Source: Planctomyces sp. SH-PL14 (GTDB lineage Bacteria; Planctomycetota; Planctomycetia; Planctomycetales; Planctomycetaceae). Taken from it: 64,000 bases of DNA. The stretch is from assembly GCF_001610835.1 (NCBI RefSeq), contig NZ_CP011270.1, forward strand, positions 62,001 through 126,000. The letters run 5' to 3'. Under the pieces are notes generated by a model, which saw only the letters and a list, made by a program, of their open reading frames with translations, was not told the DNA's origin and made no database searches. This document shows positions 26,991 through 36,104 of the stretch, one piece after another. A program made the translations under genes and the position numbers. Position 1 is the first letter of the stretch; the number at the start of each line of letters is the position of its first letter.

Positions 26991-27737
26991 TCAGGACTTC
27001 TTCTCTTCGACCGGATTTTCGGCGGCCTGCTTCTCTTCGGCCTTCGGGGTTTCCGTCGGCTTCTTGGCCGCGTCGAGTTCCTTCTTCATCGCCTCGAGCT
27101 GCTTCTTGAGGTCGTCCGACGCGCTCTTCGAGGCGGTCGCCTCATCCTGCGAGCTCTTGAGCTTCTTCTCGGCGTCATCCTTTTCCTTGCGGGCCTTCTC
27201 GGCGGCGTCCTGGGCCGCCTTCGCGTCCGCAACTGCCTTTACCTGGGCGTCGACAGCCACCTTCTTTTCGGCTTCGGCCTTCTCAGCGGCCGCCTTCGCG
27301 GCGTCCGCCTGCTTCTTCGATTCGACCGCCTGGGCGTCCGCCTTCTTCTGCGCCGCGACAGCCACCTGAGCCTGGCTCTTCGACTGCTCTGCGTCTTTCA
27401 TCGCCGCGTCCCGCTGGGCGATCGCGTCCGCCGCTTCCTTCTTCGCGGCGGCGAGCTGCTCCTGCAGAGCGGCCATCGCCTTTTCGGCGTCGCTCAGCTT
27501 CTGTTCGGTCGACGTCAGCTGTCCCTTCGTCTCCCACAGGGCCGCTTCGGCGACGTTCGCCTGCTCCGCCCGCTGCAGGGCTTCACTGTAGGAGAGCATC
27601 CGGCCGTACGAGCTGCCGCACGGATTGAAGGCCCCGGCCGGCACGCACGGAGCGCACCCGCGGCGGCCGCCCGCGTGGACATCGGCCGTGGAGGCCAGCA
27701 GCAGAGCGGGAAGGACCCACAGGACGGAACGCAGCAT
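26991..27737 (-). CDS. exported coiled-coil protein
   Basis: The 248-residue protein has a signal peptide (residues ~1-22, ending ADVHAGGRRG), a short Cys-containing segment (CAPCVPAGAFNPCGSS) and then a long Ala/Lys/Glu coiled coil (~60-235) with heptad-like repeats such as AAAKKEAADAIAQRDAAMKD. The tail is Glu/Lys-rich. It probably forms a periplasmic rod or scaffold; no specific role can be assigned. ATG 27737 has GGAG at 9-nt spacing, which decides the start against a 49-residue extension. A strong terminator follows the gene. Confidence 0.75.
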   Translation of the reverse strand: MLRSVLWVLPALLLASTADVHAGGRRGCAPCVPAGAFNPCGSSYGRMLSYSEALQRAEQANVAEAALWETKGQLTSTEQKLSDAEKAMAALQEQLAAAKKEAADAIAQRDAAMKDAEQSKSQAQVAVAAQKKADAQAVESKKQADAAKAAAEKAEAEKKVAVDAQVKAVADAKAAQDAAEKARKEKDDAEKKLKSSQDEATASKSASDDLKKQLEAMKKELDAAKKPTETPKAEEKQAAENPVEEKKS

Positions 27738-28134
27738 GACGGACAACTCCAGTGCAGTGTTCTGACTCGCCGGGAAAACCGGTGTCCCGGTCCGGACGAC
27801 GTTCAGGGAAGGATCGGGGGCGGAAGGCCGCGATTGGGCTCGAAGCGCTTGTACCATCCTGGGACGCTCTCGACCTCGATGCAACCGGCGCGGCGGGACA
27901 TCGTGGGAGGGGGGCGGGGGCTGTGTGGATCACTCCGTTCGCGCCGGCGATGACGGCCGCGACCGGGCAACCTGTTGCCCCTTCTGAACACCCACCGCCC
28001 ACTGGACTCTCACGGGCGGGAACGCCGGCGGCAAACCTCGCGTCTCTTTTCTTATCAGAACGCCCCCGCCCCGCCGTTCAGCCGAATCCGCCGGAAGCCC
28101 GCCCCAGCCGCCGGGTCGGGCGAACGGGGGGAAT
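27738..28134. other. Intergenic region upstream of the coiled-coil gene
   Basis: These 397 bp separate two minus-strand genes and hold no convincing coding frame. The only clear structure is a perfect inverted repeat GGGCAAC-CT-GTTGCCC at 27965-27980. The promoter of the coiled-coil gene should lie near 27740-27850. A pyrimidine-rich stretch lies at 28040-28065. Confidence 0.5.
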
Positions 28135-28701
28135 CTAAGCGAATGTATTGACCGTAGCAAACGCGACCATGATGAGGCCGATGATCAGTTTGCCGACAGT
28201 ACCGAGCATTCGCCCCACCATCGCCGCCTTGCTGACGACCCGCCGGACGCCGGGATCGGTCCCCCGCCCCGACTCTCCGATGTACGCCCCCAGGTAAGCC
28301 CCCGCGGCGGCTCCTCCGAGAACCCCCACGAACGGTCCGACAAACGGGATCGGCACCGTGATCATCGCCCCGAACAGGCTGCCGATGGCGGTCCCGGCCA
28401 GCGACATCGCCATCGCCCGCCGGCTCGCCCCCGCCTTCTTGGCCTTCGACGCCCCGGTCCAGAACTCCACGATCTCGCCGACGACCGCCATGATCCCCAG
28501 GATGATGACGGTCCCCCATCCGACTCCCAGGCCGCTTGGCTTCTCCGGGAGGAAATAGGCCGCCGCCCCCATCGCCAGGACGATGATCCAGTTCCCCGGC
28601 AGCATGAACAGCGTCCCGACCCACGACAGGACATTCACCACCAGCAGGACGACCCCGATGAGGTAGTAGATCCAGTCGGGTTGGACGACGTCGGTCGGCA
28701 A
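28135..28701 (-). CDS. DUF456 membrane protein
   Basis: The 188-residue protein is almost entirely hydrophobic, with four to five membrane helices and Gly/Ala-rich turns (GVLGGAAAGAYLGAYIGE), as in DUF456 proteins. The family motif VLSWVGTLFMLPGNWIIVL near residues 23-41 is clear. The function of DUF456 is unknown. It lies 147 bp downstream of the aminotransferase gene on the same strand. Confidence 0.8.
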   Translation of the reverse strand: MPTDVVQPDWIYYLIGVVLLVVNVLSWVGTLFMLPGNWIIVLAMGAAAYFLPEKPSGLGVGWGTVIILGIMAVVGEIVEFWTGASKAKKAGASRRAMAMSLAGTAIGSLFGAMITVPIPFVGPFVGVLGGAAAGAYLGAYIGESGRGTDPGVRRVVSKAAMVGRMLGTVGKLIIGLIMVAFATVNTFA

Positions 28702-28848
28702 CTACTCTTCCCGTTCACGGGTGAGGACGAGGAGAACAGCAACAGGAACGGGCTGTTGCGGGGATTGGATCACCGGGATGTTCCTTCGACCCCAGTGGTC
28801 GAGCGGAGCCGGGTGGCCCATCGGGAGTCCGTCCGGTGGAACGCGGTT

Positions 28849-30111
28849 CTAGACCTCGTAGGGCTTCGTGAGGCGGAACTGGGGCTTGGATTCGAGGTAG
28901 GCCTGGATCCGCTCCGGGCGGGCCAGGGCCTTCGGAATGAAGTCGACCGCCTGCTGCAGCCGCTCGTTCGGCTCAGCACAGCTGAACCGCAGGAACCCGC
29001 CCCCCGCCTCGCCGAAGCACTCGCCGCCAAGGCAGGCGACGCCGAACTTGTCGTCCGCGGCTTCCAGCAGATAGAGCGCGAGGCCGTGGCTCGTGATCCC
29101 CAGCTTGTTGCAGACCGGAGCCACGTTCGGGAAGACGTAGAACGTCGCCGTCGGATCGAGCGTCTTGAAGCCTTCGATCTTGTTGAGGCCGTTCGCCAGC
29201 AGCAGCACCTTCTCCCGGAACAGCCCCATCTGGCGGTCCCGCTCCGAGTGGTCCCGCTTGAGGGCGTTCATCCCGGCGAGCTGCACGATCGGCGGCGTGC
29301 AGGAAAGGGTCGTGTTGATCATCTTTCCGATCGAGTCGATGATCGGCGCGGACGAGACCGCAAACCCCAGCCGCCAGCCGCTCATGCTGTAGGACTTGCT
29401 GAAGGTGTAGGCCGCCACGCAGTGATCCATCATCCCCGGCTGTTCCAGCAACGAGCGATGCCGCCCCTTCCAGACCATGTGGCAGTACGGCTCGTCGCTG
29501 AAGACGGCCACGTTCGTTCCGCGGACGAGGTTCGCGATCTCGACGAGGTCCTGTTCGGTCGTCACGCCGCCGGTCGGGTTGTGGGGGGAGTTGAGGAAGA
29601 TGGCCCGCGGGTTCTTGGCCGTCTTGAGGAAGGACTCGATGTCCTTGATCGACGGGCGAAACTCATTCTCCTGCTTGAGGGCGCTGTAGACGATGTTCGC
29701 CGACCGCCGCAGGATGTTCGGGACGTAGGTCGGGAAATAGGGGCTGAAGACGAGGACGCTGTCGCCCGGATCGAGGAAGGCTTCGCAGAAGTACTGTTCG
29801 AAGACCTTGGCGCCAGGGGCGACGACGATGTTCTCGGCCTTCGCCGGGATGTTGAACTCTTTCTGGACGAACTCCGCGGCGGCGGCCCGGAATTCGGGGA
29901 GGCCGGGGGACGGGCAGTAGTGTGTCTGGTTGGCCTGGATGGCTTCGATGCCGGAAGACTTGGCGGAGGGGGTGCTTTCGAAGGGGCTGTCACCGATTTC
30001 CAGTTCGACGACGTCCTTCCCCTGGGCCTTGAGGGCCTTGGCGATGGCGAGGACGCTGAAGGCGGTCTCGACGGTGAGGGACTTGGCGAATGAGCTGAGT
30101 GGAGCACCCAC
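28849..30111 (-). CDS. PLP-dependent aminotransferase, class I/II
   Basis: The 420-residue protein is a fold-type I aminotransferase. The PLP lysine is K239 in FSKSYSMSGWRLGF; the substrate-binding motif SPHNPTGG and the phosphate-binding R of GWRLGF are present, and HYCPSPGLPEFR opens the domain. The group includes aspartate, alanine and aromatic aminotransferases; the substrate cannot be told here. The start is GTG at 30111 (MGAPLSSFAKS). It stands between the rhodanese/repeat region upstream and DUF456 downstream. Confidence 0.85.
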   Translation of the reverse strand: MGAPLSSFAKSLTVETAFSVLAIAKALKAQGKDVVELEIGDSPFESTPSAKSSGIEAIQANQTHYCPSPGLPEFRAAAAEFVQKEFNIPAKAENIVVAPGAKVFEQYFCEAFLDPGDSVLVFSPYFPTYVPNILRRSANIVYSALKQENEFRPSIKDIESFLKTAKNPRAIFLNSPHNPTGGVTTEQDLVEIANLVRGTNVAVFSDEPYCHMVWKGRHRSLLEQPGMMDHCVAAYTFSKSYSMSGWRLGFAVSSAPIIDSIGKMINTTLSCTPPIVQLAGMNALKRDHSERDRQMGLFREKVLLLANGLNKIEGFKTLDPTATFYVFPNVAPVCNKLGITSHGLALYLLEAADDKFGVACLGGECFGEAGGGFLRFSCAEPNERLQQAVDFIPKALARPERIQAYLESKPQFRLTKPYEV

Positions 30112-30216
30112 GGCGCAATCTCTTCTTCGATGTTGGAGAGGAAAGCTGGGGCTGAGGCCCGAGCGAGGCGAGTCTATCGGGGCTGGCTTGGCCCGTCGAA
30201 CGAGCGGACCGCCTCC

Positions 30217-30525
30217 TCGCCGGCAGAGCGGTGGTAGCTCAAACCCGACGTGCCACGGCAGCTTGGGGTCAAGGGGGTCTCACCCCCTTGCCGCCGGAGG
30301 CACTTCCATGAGGAACCGTTGTAAGCAACGGACGCCCCCTTGGTGGAACCAGCGTTGCGGACTCACCGCTTGTATCGGAATCCCCGCGGGTTGGTGAGGG
30401 GGCATACGGCACGTTGTCCGCGCTTGGATACGCCCTCCTTCAGAGATCTCTCGACGGCCAGGCCTCCGGCGGGCAAAGGGGCGTTGCCCCTCTGCACTCC
30501 CCACCAGAGTGCCCCTGGACCCGGT
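30217..30525 (-). repeat. Structured dispersed repeat, copy D
   Basis: This full copy is on the minus strand and begins 25 bp after the rhodanese stop codon at 30551, in the same orientation as that gene. Hairpin 1 reads CCAGGGGCACTCTGG, where the one change makes a G-U pair on the minus strand. Hairpin 2 is GCAGAGGGG against CCCCTTTGC. Hairpin 3 is GGGGGTGAGACCCCC, with a loop different from copies A and G but a fully paired stem. Both long-range half-sites are exact. The 3' tail reads TGCCGGCGAGGAGG, so the end is slightly diverged. The aminotransferase gene starts 105 bp further on. Confidence 0.85.
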
Positions 30526-30550
30526 GATCGGCGGCGTTCAGAAGCAGCAG

Positions 30551-30925
30551 CTACTTCTCGATCGGCTCGTTCGCCTCCGTCCAACCCCGCCAACCACTAT
30601 CCATCGAGATCACGTTCGTATAACCCATCTTCTGAATACTGTCCGCCGCCAGCGCCGACCGGAACCCACCACCGCAATAGAGCACCAGCGGCGTCGACGA
30701 GTCCGGAATCTTCTCCTCAATGTCCCGCTCGATCACCCCCTTGCCGAGATGAATCGCACCCGGAATATGCCCCTTCGCATACTCGCTCTCCTCCCGCACA
30801 TCGACCAGCACAAACTTCTCCCCCGCCGCCCGCCGCGCCTTCATGTCCGGAATCGTGCACTCGCGGACGCGGCTCTTGGCGTCGTTCACAATGTTGAGAA
30901 AACCGGGGGCGTGCTGCTTGGCCAT
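30551..30925 (-). CDS. rhodanese-like domain protein
   Basis: The 124-residue single-domain rhodanese has the cysteine loop YC84GGGFRS, the preceding VLVDVREESEYAKGHIPGA and the closing GYTNVISMDSGWRGW. The active-site Cys is intact, so sulfur transfer or a persulfide role is plausible; the partner is unknown. ATG 30925 has GAGGAG upstream at about 10 nt spacing and is preferred over a 69-residue frame extension that overlaps the DUF1501 gene region. Repeat copy D begins 25 bp after the stop. Confidence 0.85.
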   Translation of the reverse strand: MAKQHAPGFLNIVNDAKSRVRECTIPDMKARRAAGEKFVLVDVREESEYAKGHIPGAIHLGKGVIERDIEEKIPDSSTPLVLYCGGGFRSALAADSIQKMGYTNVISMDSGWRGWTEANEPIEK

Positions 30926-31022
30926 GATCGAACAATCTCCTCGGAAACAACGGGTCCGCTGGATCCTACGAAGTTCCGGGAAGCCCCGCGAATGTCTCCC
31001 GCCGAAGGCCGCTCGCCCCGGC

Positions 31023-32510
31023 TCAGGCGAGGATCTCGCGAATGGGATGCCCGTAATCCAGCTCCAGGCGCTTCTGCCCGGGGATCTCCAGAAGCCGCGG
31101 ATCCAGGCCGAGCTGATGGAGCAGCGTGGCATGAATATCGGTCACATAGTGCCGGTTCTCCACCGCATGGAAGCCGATCTCATCCGTCGCGCCGTGGACC
31201 ACTCCGCCCTTGATCCCGCCCCCTGCCATCCAGACGCTGAATCCGTAGGGATGGTGGTCGCGGCCGTCCGACTTCTCCGCCCCTGGCGTCCGGCCGAACT
31301 CCGTCGCCCACACCACAAGCGTCTCATCCAGGAGGCCACGCCGCTTCAGGTCAGTCAGTAGGCCCGCGATCGGCTTGTCGACCGCCGCGGAGCGCGTGCT
31401 GTGATTCTTCAGCAGCTGCGTGTGCGCGTCCCAGCCGTCGTCATAGATCTGGACGAACCGCGTTCCCCGCTCGACCAGCCGCCGTGCGGCGAGACTGTGC
31501 CGCGCCGCCTCCCGGCAGGCGGGATCGTCGAGCCCGTACAGGGCCTGTGTCTCCGCGGTCTCGTCTTCGAGCCGGACCACCTCGGGGACCGACATCTGCA
31601 TCCGGAACGCGAGCTCATAACTCTTGATCCGGGCTCGCATGGCCGGATCGTCGGGGTAGTCGACTCCGGCGAGCGAGTTCAGCTCCCCGAGGAGATCGAG
31701 CTGCTGCCGGCGCTCCGTGACGAAGACATCCCCCCCGGGAGTGCCGAACGGAAGAGGCCGGTTGGGATCGAGCGCGAGCGAGCACGCCGAGTGCTCCGGT
31801 CCCAGGTAGCTGCCGTCATGGGCGCCGCTCCCTCCGCAGCAGTCCCCAGGCCCCTTCCCCAGGACCACGAACTGCGGCAGGTTGTCGTTGAGTGAGCCGA
31901 GCCCGTAGTGCACCCACGATCCGATCGACGGAAAGAACCCGTCGAAGATGTGACGTCCGGTGTGGAACTGGAGCTGCGCGGCGTGATCGTTGTCCGTCGT
32001 CCACATCGAGCGGACCACCGCGATGTCGTCGACGCATCCGCCGACGTGCGGCCACCAGTCGCTGACCCAGGTGCCGGATTCCCCCCGCTGCCGGAACCCG
32101 ATCTGCAGCGGGTAGAGCTGCGCCATCAGGGCCCGCGGCGTCCCGGAGAAATCGCGGACGTTCTTGCGATAGTGCGGAGAGTCGAGGACCGCGCTCTTGT
32201 AGGGGGACTCTTCGATCGTCTTGCCGGCGTATTTGTTGACCGCGGGCTTGTAGTCAAAGCTCTCCAGGTGGCTCGTTCCACCGAGCATGAAATACCAGAT
32301 GACGCTCTTCGCCCGAGGAGCCAGGGACGGCAACGCCTCACTCAGCGCCGGCTGCGCTCCGCGGACCAGGCCGTCGCGCTGCAGCAGTGATCCAAGCGCC
32401 AGCCCCGTGAGCCCCATGCCGACGTCGGACAGAAAGGTCCGCCGCCCGCGCCCGGTCCCGGTGTGGGCGGCGGTCGGTCTGGAGGGAGCTGGGTCGATCG
32501 GCTGAAGCAT
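31023..32510 (-). CDS. DUF1501 sulfatase-like exported protein
   Basis: The 495-residue protein has an Arg-rich lead ([20 protein letters not shown]) ahead of a hydrophobic segment, which looks like a twin-arginine-type signal. The DUF1501 core follows: [18 protein letters not shown], a [12 protein letters not shown] segment, GRDHHPYGF and LHQLGLDP near the end. DUF1501 proteins belong to the alkaline-phosphatase superfamily and are hugely expanded in planctomycetes; they nearly always pair with a DUF1549/DUF1553 protein, as here. Their role is unproven and is thought to involve sulfated polysaccharides. ATG 32510 has GGAG at 9 nt spacing. The start is 30 bp from the partner gene's stop. Confidence 0.85.
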   Translation of the reverse strand: MLQPIDPAPSRPTAAHTGTGRGRRTFLSDVGMGLTGLALGSLLQRDGLVRGAQPALSEALPSLAPRAKSVIWYFMLGGTSHLESFDYKPAVNKYAGKTIEESPYKSAVLDSPHYRKNVRDFSGTPRALMAQLYPLQIGFRQRGESGTWVSDWWPHVGGCVDDIAVVRSMWTTDNDHAAQLQFHTGRHIFDGFFPSIGSWVHYGLGSLNDNLPQFVVLGKGPGDCCGGSGAHDGSYLGPEHSACSLALDPNRPLPFGTPGGDVFVTERRQQLDLLGELNSLAGVDYPDDPAMRARIKSYELAFRMQMSVPEVVRLEDETAETQALYGLDDPACREAARHSLAARRLVERGTRFVQIYDDGWDAHTQLLKNHSTRSAAVDKPIAGLLTDLKRRGLLDETLVVWATEFGRTPGAEKSDGRDHHPYGFSVWMAGGGIKGGVVHGATDEIGFHAVENRHYVTDIHATLLHQLGLDPRLLEIPGQKRLELDYGHPIREILA

Positions 32511-32540
32511 TGTCTTCTCCCGTCGCACAGTGATCGCAGG

Positions 32541-35500
32541 TCAGCGAACGGTGACGAAGTCGTTGTGATTGAACAGGACGTGAACCAGGTTCTCGCGCGC
32601 TCGCTGCCCGGGGGCAGCCGCTGGTGGGCGGCGGCCGGCCGCCGCGGCGGGGAACCGCGGCTCGCCTTCCTGCGTCAGCAGGACCTGGTTCTTCTCGAGA
32701 AACACGAGACAGGCCCGCACTTCCCGTTCGTCGGGAGGGCGGGACAGGATCTGTTCGAAGGCCGCGGCGATGAACGTCCGGCGCGCCGGCTCGTCGTCCG
32801 CGCTTCCCGGCGGAGCGGACAGGCGTTCCGCGAGGACCCGCGCCGCTTCCAGGGCCAGGGGGCTGTTCATCATCGCGAGCGCCTGGTGCGGAACGACACT
32901 CTCCTGGCGACGGTAGCAGGCGTTCGGATCGGCGACGTCGAACGTCTCCAGGAGCGCCATCTTCTCATTGGGGGTCAGGCGGAAATACAGGCTCCGCCGG
33001 AAGGTCGTCTCCCCTTCGGACTCGGGGATCTCGGGGCCTCCGCGGGTCGGCAGCAGGAGTCCGGCGCTCGAGAGCACGGAGTCGCGGACCACTTCCGCCT
33101 CCATCCGCCGGGAGTTCATCCGCCACAACAGCCGGTTCGACGGGTCCGCCCCGTTCGGATCCCCCTCCGCGCTCCAGGCGGTCGCGGCGACCGTCGACGA
33201 GCTCTGCCGGTAGGCGGCCGAGAGGACGATCATGCGGTGCAGCGGCTTCATGCTCCATCCCTGCTCGACCAGCTCCGTCGCCAGCCAGTCCAGCAGTTCC
33301 GGATGGGTGGGACGGTCTCCGTTGAGTCCGAAGTTGGCGACGCTGGGGACGAGTGCCTGTCCGAAGTGGCGGAGCCAGATGTGGTTCACCGCGACGCGAG
33401 CGGTCCGTGGATTGTCGCGCCGGGTGATCCACCGGGCGAGCGCGAGGCGGCGTCCCGTGCTCGTGACCGGATAGATGTCGCCCAGCGGGCTGTAGGTCTC
33501 CCCCGGAGCGTCGAAGGCCGCGCGAGCCATCCTCAGCGTCTCCTCAGCCTGTGCGACTTTCTTCCTGGCGTCGTCAACGGCGGAGGCAGCCGCGGACGGA
33601 GACGACTGGAGCAGGGCGAGGGCCATGGACGCCTGCCGCTCCGCTTCGACTGCCTTTTCCACCGCGCCCCTTTTCTCGGCCCGGGCGGCGGCAGCGGCCA
33701 GGGAATGGCAGGTCTCGGCCGGGGCGCCTTCGTACTTCGCCCGTTCCGCATTGAGGCGAGCCTGGAGAGAACTAGCGTCCGCGCGGGCGATCGATTCCCG
33801 CTGAAGCGCCAATTCGCGTTCCGCCTTCGCGGACTCAGCCGCCCGCAGCAGGTCCTCCCGTGTCGGAGCGAGTGCCGAGAGCTCGACATCCAGGAACTCG
33901 GCCGCGCCGCTGTGGACCCACAGGGCGAACTGGCCGTCGCGACGGGGAACGGGCATGACGTATTCGAGCTTCGCTTCGCCGTTGACGCGAATCGAGAGCG
34001 ACTGCCCCCGAGCCATGACTTCGACGACGACCTCATCCCCGACAGCGATCGGGGTCCGGACAATTCCGGCGGCAGGGTAATCCTGCTTTCCTCCCACACG
34101 ATGGAAGGCCTGAACCGTGGAGGCCTGGTCGTTCGCGCTCGTGTAGACGTCCTGCGAGTCCCCGGCACCAGCCCGATCGAAACTGAAGCCGACTGACCGA
34201 TACTGCCCACCCGGCAACGTTCGATAGCGGACCCGCGCGCGGAAGTCGCGGGGATGTTGCCCAGCGGCGACCAGCGTGGCAAAGTTTCCGAACGACTTCT
34301 CCGTCAGCCGGCCGTCCATCCACCGCCAGTCCCCAGACACGACCTTCCAGACCTCCGGCCGCGGCCCGGCGAACCCGTCCGACAGGAAGGGTCCGACGCG
34401 TCGCGGCGCGTCCTCGGGGGTCCACGCTGCCAGCGCAGCGCCCGCGCGATCCGCGTCCCGCTGCGCCGCGTCCACCGCCAAGTGAGCTTGCCGCACCTTC
34501 TCGTCCGCGGCGGCGATCAGCCCTTCCGCGATCTCCGGACGGAGTTGCGGATAGAACGCGGCGGGTGGCAGGGGGACGGCGGCGATCGGGAAACCCCCTC
34601 CGCCGAGCGCTGCCGGAACATCGGGTGTGAGGGGCCGCCCCTCGTCCGGCGAGCGGGAATCGCCGCGCTGGAAGAGGTAGGTCGGCACATCGAGTGTTTT
34701 GTCAAAGACGCGCGCGACCCCTTCCGTCAGCACCGGCCCGAGCGTGGCGTCCTTCTCCGTCGGAGTCCCGGCCCGAAGCGGATCGGTCCGGACGTCGTGC
34801 GGCTCGAAGAAGGCCCGGAACCGGTAGTACTCCTCCTGTGTGATCGGATCGAATTTGTGGTCGTGGCAGCGGGCGCACTTGAACGTCAACCCGAGGAACG
34901 CCTGCCCCGTCTGCTCGACCGTGTCGAACATCCACACGTTCCGGTCGAACTTGTACCAGTTCCGCCCGAGGAACCCCGTGGCCCGGTGGACCGAAGGGTC
35001 GAGCGGAGCGAGTTCATCCCCGGCCAGCATCTCGACGAGCATCCGGTCATACGGGCGATCCGCGTTGAGCGACTCGACGATCCAGTCCCGCCATCGCCAG
35101 ATAGGCCTCTGGCTGTACCGGATCTCATTCCCCCCGCGGCTGCCGTACCAGTCGCTATACCGCCAGACATCCATCCAGTGTCGTCCCCACCGCTCGCCGT
35201 ATTCGGGGCGCTCCAGCAGCCCGTCGACCACCCGCTCCTCCGCATCCGGCCTGGCATCCGCGAGGAATGCCTGAAGCTCCTCGCGGGTCGGAGGGAGGCC
35301 GATCAGGTCGAGAGAGACCCGGCGAAGCCACACTTCGCGAGGCGCCGCGACACGTGGAGCCAGGCCGCGCTGCTCGAGGGCGTAAGCGATCCAGGCGTCG
35401 ATCGGCGTTCGCCCCCATTCCGAATGCTGGATCGGCGGGAGGGAACTCCGGACGGGAGGCTGATAGGACCAGTACGTGCGGGGGTCGGAGGGGACGCGTT

Positions 35501-35885
35501 CCTCCGGCGGCATGGCGGCCCCCTGCTCGATCCACCGCCGGATGAGTTCGAGCTGCGAGGGACTGAACGCCTCCCCCTCTCCCGCAGGGGGCATCCGGGA
35601 CGCGCCGTCGGCCGAAGAGTCGCTGATCCGATTCCAGAGTGGGCTGGCCGCAGGGTCGCCGGGAACGACCGCCGCGCCGCTGTCGCCGCCGGACCGGATC
35701 AGCTGGGACGCATCGAGCCGAAGGGCGGCCTGTTGCTTGAGCGCCCCGTGGCAGGCGAAGCACTTGGCGGCCAGGAGCGGCTGGACGTCGCGGGCGTAAT
35801 CCACGACCTCCCCGAATGCCACTCCGGGCAATAGGAGAAGACACAGTCCGAGCGCGATTCGGGACCGGTGGCGCAAGGAACTCAC
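32541..35885 (-). CDS. PSCyt1/DUF1549/DUF1553 exported protein
   Basis: The 1114-residue protein begins with a signal peptide (~1-25), then a planctomycete cytochrome c-like PSCyt1 domain with the haem motif C42-F-A-C45-H46, a DUF1549 domain (~150-360) ending in a second C-x-x-C-H block (FKCARCHDHKFDP), a LamG/3-keto-disaccharide-hydrolase-like beta domain (~505-680), a short coiled coil (~690-800) and DUF1553/PSD1 (~810-1075). Such proteins are thought to act on complex polysaccharides in the planctomycete cell, but no activity is proven. The start is GTG at 35885. It is followed by DUF1501, the usual partner, 30 bp later on the same strand. Confidence 0.85.
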   Translation of the reverse strand: MSSLRHRSRIALGLCLLLLPGVAFGEVVDYARDVQPLLAAKCFACHGALKQQAALRLDASQLIRSGGDSGAAVVPGDPAASPLWNRISDSSADGASRMPPAGEGEAFSPSQLELIRRWIEQGAAMPPEERVPSDPRTYWSYQPPVRSSLPPIQHSEWGRTPIDAWIAYALEQRGLAPRVAAPREVWLRRVSLDLIGLPPTREELQAFLADARPDAEERVVDGLLERPEYGERWGRHWMDVWRYSDWYGSRGGNEIRYSQRPIWRWRDWIVESLNADRPYDRMLVEMLAGDELAPLDPSVHRATGFLGRNWYKFDRNVWMFDTVEQTGQAFLGLTFKCARCHDHKFDPITQEEYYRFRAFFEPHDVRTDPLRAGTPTEKDATLGPVLTEGVARVFDKTLDVPTYLFQRGDSRSPDEGRPLTPDVPAALGGGGFPIAAVPLPPAAFYPQLRPEIAEGLIAAADEKVRQAHLAVDAAQRDADRAGAALAAWTPEDAPRRVGPFLSDGFAGPRPEVWKVVSGDWRWMDGRLTEKSFGNFATLVAAGQHPRDFRARVRYRTLPGGQYRSVGFSFDRAGAGDSQDVYTSANDQASTVQAFHRVGGKQDYPAAGIVRTPIAVGDEVVVEVMARGQSLSIRVNGEAKLEYVMPVPRRDGQFALWVHSGAAEFLDVELSALAPTREDLLRAAESAKAERELALQRESIARADASSLQARLNAERAKYEGAPAETCHSLAAAAARAEKRGAVEKAVEAERQASMALALLQSSPSAAASAVDDARKKVAQAEETLRMARAAFDAPGETYSPLGDIYPVTSTGRRLALARWITRRDNPRTARVAVNHIWLRHFGQALVPSVANFGLNGDRPTHPELLDWLATELVEQGWSMKPLHRMIVLSAAYRQSSSTVAATAWSAEGDPNGADPSNRLLWRMNSRRMEAEVVRDSVLSSAGLLLPTRGGPEIPESEGETTFRRSLYFRLTPNEKMALLETFDVADPNACYRRQESVVPHQALAMMNSPLALEAARVLAERLSAPPGSADDEPARRTFIAAAFEQILSRPPDEREVRACLVFLEKNQVLLTQEGEPRFPAAAAGRRPPAAAPGQRARENLVHVLFNHNDFVTVR

Positions 35886-36104
35886 CCAAGGCGGACCAGA
35901 CGGATCAACACGAACGCATGGGTCAGGCTAATGGCAAGTCGGGCCGAAGGAAAGCGACCTTCCGAGCCGGAACGGCTCGAATTCCGAAGGCTCATCCCCT
36001 GCGAGACGATGCCGGGCGGCCCGGCCGATACAATCGCGCCGCTCAAGTGTGACGGACTTTTGACTCATCGATCTCGAGCGAATCGATCTCCTTGAAAGTC
36101 TCTG

